Shown: positions 1 through 8,300 of the stretch, one piece after another
How the letters are laid out: each line of letters starts with the position of its first letter
Position numbering within the stretch: the stretch's first letter is position 1
Assembly: GCA_023266455.1 (NCBI GenBank)
Contig: JAHFQD010000065.1
Span: 1-8,369, forward strand
From: Candidatus Muproteobacteria bacterium
Lineage (GTDB): Bacteria > Pseudomonadota > Gammaproteobacteria > Acidiferrobacterales > Sulfurifustaceae
Direction: 5' to 3'
DNA length: 8,369 nt
Made by a program: the position numbers and the translations under genes
The notes under the pieces: model-generated
What the model was told of the DNA's origin: nothing
The model's database searches: none
The model's input: only the letters and a program-made list of their open reading frames with translations

Positions 1-1
1 C

Positions 2-1282
2 AGCACCGGCGAGCGCTGTACCGAGCAATTACTGTTGCGCGGACTTTATTACGCCATCGTTGACGAGGCCGACAGCATCCTCGTCGACGAAGCGCGCACG
101 CCGTTGATCCTGGCGGGTCCGGCTAAAGATCACGGACTCACCCAGCACTACCAGCAAGCGCTGTGGCTCGCCGAACAACTGCAATCCGGCAGCGAGTTCA
201 CGCTGAACGAAACGGCGCGACACGTCGGCTTGTCCACCGCCGGCGTACGCCGGCTAGCGGAGATCGCCAGTCCGCTCGGGGGACCGTGGACGAACGCGCG
301 CAAACGCGAAGCGCTGGTGGAACAAGCCTTATCGGCACGACATCTGTTTCAGCGCGATCGGCATTATTTAGTGCGCGAAGGACGTGTCGAAATCATCGAC
401 GAACACACTGGCCGCACCATGCCGGATCGATCCTGGGAACAAGGTCTACATCAAATGATCGAGATCAAAGAAGGACAAACGCCGAGCTCACAACACGAAC
501 CGCTCGCACGCATCAGCTATCAACGTTTTTTTCAACGCTACCTACGCGTGGCCGGTATGTCGGGAACGATGCATGAAGTGCGTGCTGAACTGCGCAGCGT
601 TTACGGCTTGCATGTGGTGCGCATACCGCGGCATCGCCCCAGCCGGTTACGCATGAGCGGCGCGCATTACTTCCGGCGCGCCGCGGATAAATGGATCGCC
701 ATCGTGCGCGCCATCGAACGCGAACGCGCGAGCGGCCGGCCGGTGTTGGTCGGCACGCGCACCTTGGCGGATTCGGAGCATCTCAGTGCGTTGTTAAAAC
801 AAGCGAACGTACCGCATCAGTTGCTCAACGCGCGGCAAGACGCGGAAGAAGCCGCCATCGTCGCGCGCGCCGGCGAAGCGCAGCAGATTACGATCGCGAC
901 CAACATGGCGGGACGCGGAACCGACATCCCGTTGACCGAAGCCGTCATCGCGCGCGGCGGGTTGCATGTTATCTTATGCGAGCACAACGACTCGCGCCGC
1001 GTCGATCGCCAACTCATCGGCCGCTGCGCGCGCCAAGGCGATTCCGGCAGCTACGAGATATTCGGTTCGAACGAAGACGAAATTATCCGCGTGCGTCTCG
1101 GCGGATGGACCCTGCGACTGGCGCGCGGCGTTTCGCCAACGCTGCCGAGCTGGTTGGGCGCGCTGCTGGCGCGGTTCGCCCAAGAACTCGCCGAAAGTAA
1201 TCATCGGCGCTTGCGGCGAGCGCTGCTGCGCGACGACGAACAACGCGATGAACGCATGGCGTTTTCGGGACGCGCGGAATAA
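2..1282 (+). CDS. Accessory SecA-like translocase ATPase, 5' end missing, short C-terminus
   Basis: SecA is the cytoplasmic ATPase that drives preproteins through SecYEG. The frame is already open at base 2 and stops at TAA 1280-1282, so the start and Walker A lie left of the window; the TTG at 35 is internal. Visible SecA hallmarks, in order: motif II DEAD followed by SILVDEARTPLI (62-103), a shortened preprotein-binding region, DEHTGRTM (398-421), a GMSGT segment near 560, the second motor domain with PVLVGTRTLADSEHL, motif V NMAGRGTD (902-925) and motif VI RQLIGRCARQGD (1007-1042). The last residues (ESNHRRLRRALLRDDEQRDE) align with the start of the long scaffold helix of E. coli SecA, then the protein stops. 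Most of the helical scaffold, the helical wing and the zinc-binding tail are therefore absent. About 426 residues are visible; by comparison with E. coli SecA roughly 200 are missing at the N-terminus, giving about 630. Intact motor motifs argue against a pseudogene. Membership of the SecA family is certain; an accessory role is inferred. Confidence 0.93.
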   Translation, partial: STGERCTEQLLLRGLYYAIVDEADSILVDEARTPLILAGPAKDHGLTQHYQQALWLAEQLQSGSEFTLNETARHVGLSTAGVRRLAEIASPLGGPWTNARKREALVEQALSARHLFQRDRHYLVREGRVEIIDEHTGRTMPDRSWEQGLHQMIEIKEGQTPSSQHEPLARISYQRFFQRYLRVAGMSGTMHEVRAELRSVYGLHVVRIPRHRPSRLRMSGAHYFRRAADKWIAIVRAIERERASGRPVLVGTRTLADSEHLSALLKQANVPHQLLNARQDAEEAAIVARAGEAQQITIATNMAGRGTDIPLTEAVIARGGLHVILCEHNDSRRVDRQLIGRCARQGDSGSYEIFGSNEDEIIRVRLGGWTLRLARGVSPTLPSWLGALLARFAQELAESNHRRLRRALLRDDEQRDERMAFSGRAE

Positions 1283-1316
1283 CTCGCTCTTCGCAAACAA
1301 CAACTATTATCTGTAT

Positions 1317-2081
1317 ATGCCCGTGAACACCGAAACGACGGCTTCGACCGAAAAAGCGCGGCTGCGCATTGTCGCCGCGGCGTTGGTGTTCCTCATCGCC
1401 ATCGACGGCCACGCAGCGCCGTTAGCGGAGTTCGAAGCCCTCATCGAGCCCTACACCACCGTCGAGCTGCGCAGCCCCGTCGAAGGCGTCATCGAATCAC
1501 TGTCGGTGGATCGCGGCGATACGGTCAAACAAGGACAGGAACTAGCGAAACTACGCGCGGACGTGGAAGACGCCGCGCTCGCGATCGCAACGTCCAAAGC
1601 CGAATACGACAAACGCAAACAAACACGCGCGCGCCAACTCTATTCCGAGCAGGCGATTCCCTTTAGCGAAAAAGACGAAGCCGACGCCACCGCACGCTCC
1701 AGCGAGCTTCAGGCGCGTCACGCGCGTGAAACCTTAAACCTTCGCACCATTCGCAGCCCGATCAACGCCGTCATCGCCGAGCGCTATTTGTCGCCCGGCG
1801 AATCGGTCAAAGACAAAACCATCCTCAAATTGGTGCAGCTCAACCCGCTTCGAATCGAAGTGGTATTGCCAGCGACCTTATTCGGACAAATTCAGAAAGG
1901 GACGAACGCCGAAGTTCGATCCGAGTTGGGCGCGATCGGGACCCTAAAAGCTCAAGTAACCGTGGTGGATAAAGTCATCGACGGCGCCAGCGGTACCTTC
2001 GTCGTACGGCTCGAAATACCCAACCCCGAACACGCCATTCCCAGCGGTTTGCGCTGCAAAGTGCGCTTTCTAGTCAATTAA
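1317..2081 (+). CDS. Small periplasmic adaptor (membrane fusion) protein, HlyD/RND type
   Basis: The 254-residue product resembles periplasmic adaptor subunits that link an inner-membrane transporter to an outer-membrane channel. Residues 13-33 look like a signal peptide: basic KARLR, hydrophobic IVAAALVFLIAI, then DGHA with likely cleavage near A33/A34. The first half of a lipoyl-like domain follows (about 49-80, with SPVEGVIESL and RGDTVKQGQ). A short helical hairpin rich in charged residues spans about 81-143. The second lipoyl half is TIRSPINAVIAERYLSPGESV (144-164), and a beta-barrel region reaches the C-terminus. The hairpin is far shorter than in type I HlyD proteins. ATG 1317 was chosen because it puts the signal peptide at the N-terminus; the frame is open further upstream but there it overlaps the SecA-like gene. 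GTG 1323 is an alternative, and no clear Shine-Dalgarno is seen. The gap to the SecA-like gene is 34 bases with no terminator, so cotranscription is likely. No partner transporter or channel lies in the window. Confidence 0.88.
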   Translation: MPVNTETTASTEKARLRIVAAALVFLIAIDGHAAPLAEFEALIEPYTTVELRSPVEGVIESLSVDRGDTVKQGQELAKLRADVEDAALAIATSKAEYDKRKQTRARQLYSEQAIPFSEKDEADATARSSELQARHARETLNLRTIRSPINAVIAERYLSPGESVKDKTILKLVQLNPLRIEVVLPATLFGQIQKGTNAEVRSELGAIGTLKAQVTVVDKVIDGASGTFVVRLEIPNPEHAIPSGLRCKVRFLVN

Positions 2082-2328
2082 AGGTATCTAGGCACATTCG
2101 ACCGTATAGGGTTAATCCCACCCCCGACGATGAGCCGAAAGTAAAAGTTCGACAAGCGAAATAACGTGAAATCCCCTGTTTTTCCTTATTTTTTTTCACC
2201 GTCGTCTCGAAAAAACTAAATCTTCACCTTTATCAGCGGGTTATCGAAATGGCCCGCTTCTTGAAGCTTCTTGGTGAATATCTGGGGCTAGTATTTGTTG
2301 AATAGCCTAAAGCGCCGTCGTGAGCCTA
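2082..2328. other. 247-base intergenic region before the giant gene
   Basis: No gene is supported here. The stretch is clearly AT-richer than the coding DNA on either side, with T-runs (2176-2196) and A-runs (around 2210-2215). Visible elements are a GTGAAA/TTTCAC inverted repeat (2166-2171 and 2194-2199) around a 22-base loop, a GCGGG/CCCGC inverted repeat (2236-2240 and 2253-2257) around a 12-base loop, and a GAAGCTTC palindrome (2263-2270). None forms a convincing intrinsic terminator with a GC stem followed by a T-run. Its size and composition fit a separate promoter and leader for the giant gene, so that gene may be expressed independently of the two upstream genes. This is inference. 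Confidence 0.6.
2250..2265 (+). promoter_or_regulatory. Weak sigma-54-like promoter candidate
   Basis: TGGCCC, five bases, then TTGAA resembles the sigma-54 -24/-12 pattern (TGGCAC-N5-TTGCA). It has the GG of the -24 element at the right spacing but lacks the usual GC of the -12 element (GA instead). It lies about 64 bases upstream of the start codon. No convincing sigma-70 pair with a 16-18 base spacer was found in the same region. The match is imperfect and could be chance. Confidence 0.18.
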
Positions 2329-2331
2329 ATG
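2308..2331 (+). promoter_or_regulatory. Start region of the giant gene
   Basis: An in-frame TAA at 2308-2310 limits the possible starts to GTG 2320 or ATG 2329. ATG 2329 is preferred because GTGAG (2320-2324) can serve as a weak Shine-Dalgarno four bases before it, while nothing purine-rich precedes GTG 2320. The two choices differ by only three residues (V-S-L). Confidence 0.5.
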
Positions 2332-5300
2332 CCTGATAAAAAGCAAAAGGGGCGCAGGGAAGCTATTTACTCGGTGGGATCCGGACCCGTATTCGAAGAG
2401 CTCGAATCGCGCTTACTGCTTTCCGCTGATGTAGCCGGGGCAGTGGCAGATCCGACGCCCGTCGTCGAGCCCGCCGTCATTCAACAAGCCGAACTTCAAT
2501 CGCCCCCCGCCGTCACCCAACCCGCCAGCACCGCCGCCGCCGTCGAAAGCCGTAAAGAACTCGTCCTCATCGATCCACGCGTCAGCGATTATGGTCAGTT
2601 CGTATCCGATCTCCTCACCCCGCGCTCGGATGGACGCGAGATCGAAGTCGTCGTGCTCGATCCGGCACGCGACGGCATCCAGCAAGTCACCGACGCGCTC
2701 GCGAATCGCAACGATCTCTCCGCCGTGCACCTGATCTCGCACGGTGCCGCCGGTTCATTCGACCTCGGCAACACACAACTGAACTTCGAGTCACTGCTCG
2801 CCAACGCCACCGCCATCAAACAATGGGGCAACGCGCTCACCGACGACGCGGACTTCATGCTCTACGGATGCGATATCACCGCGACGTCCGAAGGACAATC
2901 ATTGGTCGCCGCGCTGAGCCGTCTCACCGGCGCCGACGTCGCGGCGAGCGACGACGTGACCGGTCAACAAGTGTTGGGCGGCGACTGGTTGCTCGAAACA
3001 CAAACCGGAACGATCGAAACCGCCATCGCACCCAGCGCGCAGTTGCAAGCGAACTGGATGGGCACACTCAATGTTTCCGCCCAAGGCGGCGAGACCTTGG
3101 TCAATACCACGACCGCCAACGTGCAGGACACCTCGAACAACGGCCGGCAAGCCAATCAAGTCGCGATGGACGCCAACGGCAACTACGTCGTCGTGTGGCG
3201 CAGCGATGCGCAAGACGGCGACGGTTGGGGTATTTACGCGAAGCGCTTCAACAGCGCCGGCGTTGCGCAGGGCGGCGAATTCCGCGTCAACACCACGACC
3301 GTCGACAATCAGACTTTTCCCTCCGTCGCGATGGACGCCAGCGGCAACTTCGTCGTCACCTGGGCAAGCTTAAACCAAGACGGTAGCTCTACCGGCGTCT
3401 ACGCACAGCGTTATAACGCCTCGGGTGTGTCGCAAGGCAGCGAGTTCCGCGTCAATACCACGACCGCGAATATCCAAGACGATCCTGCTATCGCGATGAG
3501 CGCGAGCGGCAGTTTTGTCATTGTCTGGGACAGCTCCAATCAAGACGGCGATCAATTCGGTGTGTACGGACAACGCTACAACGCCGCCGGTGTCGCTCAA
3601 GGCGGCGAATTCAGAATCAACACCACCACCTTGAATACCCAAGACGACGTCACCGTCGCCATGGATGCCAGCGGTAACTTTGTCGCCGTCTGGGAAAGCC
3701 ACGATCAGGACGGCAGCGGGGATGGCATCTATGGACAGCGCTACAACGCCGCCGGCGTCGCCCAAGGCGGCGAATTCCTAATCAATACGGAAACGAGTAA
3801 CGAGCAAACGCTGGCCAGCGTTTCGATGAACGCCACCGGCGACTTTGTCGTCGCGTGGCAAAGCTTGCTGCAGGATGGCGACAGCTGGGGTATCTACGCC
3901 CAGCGCTATAACAGCGCCGGCGTCGCGCAAGGCAGCGAGATGCTCATTAACGTCGACACGGTCGGCGCACAAGATAATCCCAACGTCACGATGCGTTCTT
4001 CCGGCGGTTTCATCGCGACGTGGCGAGGTTACACCGACGGCGATGGCACCGGCATTTATATGCGCGAGTTCGGCGCGTCGGGCAACGCCATCACCGGCGA
4101 GGTTCAAGTCAACACGACGACCACCAATGACGAGCTCGGCGTCAGCGCCGCGATCGACAACAATGGACATCTCGTCGTGGTATGGAGCGGTAGCGGGAGC
4201 GGCGATACCGACGGCGTGTTCATGCAACGCTATAACGTCAACTCCGCGCCGGTGATCACGTCCAATGGCGGCGGGGTCGTCGCTAATATCTCGCTCGCCG
4301 AAAATACCGCGATGATCACCACCGTAACGGCTACCGACGCCGACGCCAACACGCTCACCTATTCCATCATCGGCGGCGGCGATATCAATTTCTTCGCCAT
4401 CAACAGCGTCACCGGCGTGCTGACGTTCGCCTCGACGCCCAATTTCGAAGATATCCGCGACGCCAACGCCGACAACATTTACCAAGTCGCGGTTGTCGTG
4501 TCCGATGGACACGGTGGCGTCGATAATCAAATCATCAACGTCACCATCACCGGCACCAACGACGCGCCGGTGATCATTCCCAGCGAAGTGCGGGTGAATA
4601 CAACCACCACTAATTCGCAGGAAACCGAATATCAGCATCGCGAAGTAACGATGGACAGCAACGGCAATTACGTCGTCGTGTGGATCAGCAACGCGCAAGA
4701 CGGTAGCGGCTACGGTATCTACGCGCGGCGTTACGACACCGGCGGCACGGCGCAAGGCGGCGAGTTCCGCGTCAATACGACGACCGCGAACAACCAACGT
4801 AATCCATCCATCGCGATGGACACCAACGGCAATGTCGTAATCGTGTGGGAAAGCTTGGCGCAAGACGGCAGCGGCTGGGGTATTTACGGGCAGCGTTATA
4901 ACAGCGCCGGCGTCGCGCAGGGTGGCGAGTTCCGCGTTAACACCGCCACGGCGAGCGACCAGGACGACGCGGCGGTGGCGATGGACGCCAGCGGCAATTT
5001 CGTCGTCACGTGGCGCAGCGTCGCGCAGGACGGCGACGGTTACGGTATCTACGCGCAGCGTTACAACGCCTCGGGTGTGGCGCAAGGCAGCGAGTTCCGC
5101 GTCAATACCACGACCGTGAACGATCAAGAGACGCCCTCCATCGCCATGGATGCGGCCGGCAACTTCGTCATCACCTGGCATAGTGATGCCCAAGATGGAA
5201 ACGACTTAGGCGTGTTCGCTCAGCGTTACAACAGCAGCGGCGTCGCCCAAGGCGGCGAATTCCAGGTCAACACCACGACATTGGATTCACAAAGCGACAC

Positions 5301-8300
5301 TTCGATCGCGATGAATAGCAGCGGTTTTGTCATCACGTGGATGAGTTACGTTCAAGATTCGGTGAACTCCTATGGAGTTTACGGACAGCGCTACAACGCC
5401 GCCGGCGTCGCGCAAGGCGGCGAATTCCAGATCAACACCACGACGATGTACGACCAAGAAGCGCCGGTGGTGGCGATGCGGCCCTCCGGCGGCTTCGTCG
5501 TCGTCTGGAGCAGCGACGGACAAGACGACGATTCTTCGTACGGCATCTTTATGCGCGAGTACGATGCCAGCGGCAACGCGCTGACCGGCGAGATCCTCGT
5601 CAACACCACCATCCCTAACGATCAAATCCACGCGAGCGTCGCGGTCGACGACAATGGCCACCAAGTCGTCGTGTGGAGCGGTAACGGTACCGGCGATGCC
5701 TCGGGCGTTTTCATGTACAACCCCTCGGTCGTCATCGCCGAAAACACCACCGCCGTAAAAACCATCGTGGCGACCGATCAAGATCTGCCGGCGAACACGC
5801 TCACCTACTCTATTGCCGGCGGCGCCGACGCCGCGCGCTTCACCATCAATTCATCCAGCGGCGCTTTGAGTTTCAGCGTCGCGCCCGACTACGACACGCC
5901 GGGCGACGCCAACGCCAACAATATTTACGAAGTCATTGTGCAGGTCTCCGACGGCAACGGCGGCACCGACACGCAGTCGATCATCGTCACCGTCACGGAC
6001 GTCGCCGACAACTCGGCGCCGGTGCTAACGCCGATCAGTCCGACCTTACCCACCATTACCGAAGACGACGTCACGAATACCGGCGTACAAGTCTCGACCT
6101 TGCTCGGCAGTGGCTCAATCACTGCGCAGGGATCTGAGACGCGGGTAAATAGCACGACCAGCAACACGCAAGAAACCACGCCATACGACGGCGCCAAACG
6201 CCAGGTAGCGATGGACGCCAATGGCAACTACGTCGTCGTCTGGCAAAGTAATACGCAAGACGGCAGCGGTTGGGGCATCTACGCGCAACGCTACAACGCT
6301 TCGGGTGTTGCCCAAGGCGGCGAATTTAGAGTCAACACCACGACCGCGAACGATCAAGAATTCGCCGCCATCGCAATGGACCCGAGCGGCAATTTCGTCG
6401 TTACCTGGCAAAGCCTCGGTCAAGACGGCAGCGGCGCGGGCATCTACGCCCAACGCTATAACGCCGCCGGCGTCGCCCAAGGCGGTGAGTTTAGAGTCAA
6501 CACCACGACCGCCGGCGAGCAGCAAGAAAGCGCTATCGCGATGGACGCCAGCGGCAACTTCGTCATCACCTGGCAAAGCAACGGCCAAGACGGCAGCGAT
6601 TGGGGCATCTATGGCCAACGCTACAACGCCGCCGGTGTCGCCCAAGGTAGCGAGTTCCAAGTCAACACGAACACCTTCGAAGACCAAGCCGACAGCGCTA
6701 TCGCCATGGACGCCAGCGGCAACTTTGTGGTCGTGTGGGAAAGCCTCGATCAAGACGGCAGCGACTACGGCATTTACGGGCAGCGCTATAACAGCGCCGG
6801 CGTCGCCCAAGGCGGCGAGTTCTTGGTGAACACCTTTACTACCGGCACGCAAGCCGAAAGCGCCGTCGCCATGGATGCGAATGGCAACTTCGCCGTGGTA
6901 TGGGTCAGTCACGGCCAAGACGGCAGCGGCGCGGGTATCTACGGTCAGCGTTACAACGCTTCCGGCGTAGCCCAAGGCAGTGAATTCCAAGCCAGCGTCA
7001 CCACCGCCAACGACCAACGCGATCCGATGATCGCAATGCGTCGCTCCGGCGGATTCTTCGTCGCGTGGGAAGGCGATCTCCAAGACGGCAGCGGTACTGG
7101 GGCCTACGTGCGTCAGTTCGACGCGAGCGGCAACGCGATCACCGGCGAAGTGCTGCTCAACACAACGACCTCGGGCAACCAGTACAACCCAGGCGTCGCC
7201 GTCAATGACGGCGGACGTCTCGTCGCCATCTGGAGCGGCAACGGCCCCGGCGACGCCGACGGCGTCTTCACACAACGCTTCCGTTACTCCTCGGTCGCCG
7301 ATGCCGATGTCTATGCGCTCCAAGGCGTGGCCATCACCAGCGCGGCATCTCCGCAGTGGCAATACTCCACCGACGGCGGCAGTTCTTGGAACGCTATCGG
7401 CACAGTGTCGAATACCAGCGCTTTGTTATTGCGCAGCGCCGACCGCGTGCGCTTCGCCCCCGACTCGGCGAACGGCGACAGTCAGTCGCTGACCTTCCGC
7501 GCTTGGGATCAAACGTCGGGGACCGTGGGCACCAAGGTCGACGTGTCCACCAACGGCAACCCGACGGCGTTCTCCACCGCGACCGACACCGCCTCGATTA
7601 CCGTCACGGCGGCGAACGACGCGCCGATATTGACTGCGCGCAATCCCACCCTGCCGACAATCACCGAAGACAACGTCGCGAATAGCGGCACGTCCGTGTC
7701 ATCGCTGCTCGGCGGCGGATCGGTTAGCGCGCAAGGCGGCGAGACGCGAGTGAACACATTCACCGCCGGCCTTCAAGAAACCACGAACGACGACGCGTCG
7801 AGACGCCAAGTTGCTGTAGATGCCAACGGCAATTTCGTCATCGTGTGGGAGAGCATGAGCCAAGACGGCGATAACCGGGGCGTCTACGCACAACGCTATA
7901 ACGCCGCTGGCGTCGCGCAAGGCAGCGAGTTCCGCGTCAACACCTACACCACGAACGATCAGTCGTATTCAACCGTCGCGATGGATGCCAGCGGCAACTT
8001 TGTCGTCGTCTGGAATAGTTACGGCGAGGACGGCAGCAACTTCGGTATTTACGCACAACGCTATAACGCCGCCGGCGTCGCGCAAGGTGGTGAGTTCCGC
8101 GTCAACACCTTCACCACCGGCATCCAGAGCGAAGGCTCTATCGCGATGAACGCGAGCGGCAATTTCGTGATCGTCTGGACCAGCAATGGCCAAGACGGCG
8201 ACGGCGATGGCGTCTATGGCCAACGCTACAACGCCGCCGGCGTCGCCCAAGGCGGCGAGTTCCGCATCAATACCACTACCGTGGATGAACAAGACGATGC

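Noticed and set aside
35..37. TTG as start of the SecA-like gene
   Set aside because: The frame is open to the left edge and the residues before it continue the SecA sequence (STGERCTEQLL), so the gene is cut by the window.
163..576. 137-codon + strand frame inside the SecA-like gene
   Set aside because: Arg/Thr-rich out-of-frame translation of the SecA coding sequence with no domain signal.
966..1316. Upstream extension of the adaptor frame
   Set aside because: It overlaps the conserved end of the SecA-like gene in another frame and would bury the signal peptide inside the protein. ATG 1317 is the sensible start.
2166..2199. Possible terminator after the adaptor gene
   Set aside because: The GTGAAA/TTTCAC stem is AT-rich with a 22-base loop, and the T-run is inside the structure rather than after it.
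3778..5193. 471-codon open frame on the - strand
   Set aside because: It lies wholly antisense to repeat blocks 1-2 of the giant gene, and its own repetitive protein simply mirrors the 165-base repeats. The GC-rich codon pattern of the repeats removes stops on the other strand.
6115..7362. 415-codon open frame on the - strand
   Set aside because: Same effect over block 3; no recognisable domain, and the + strand frame is continuous with clear domains.
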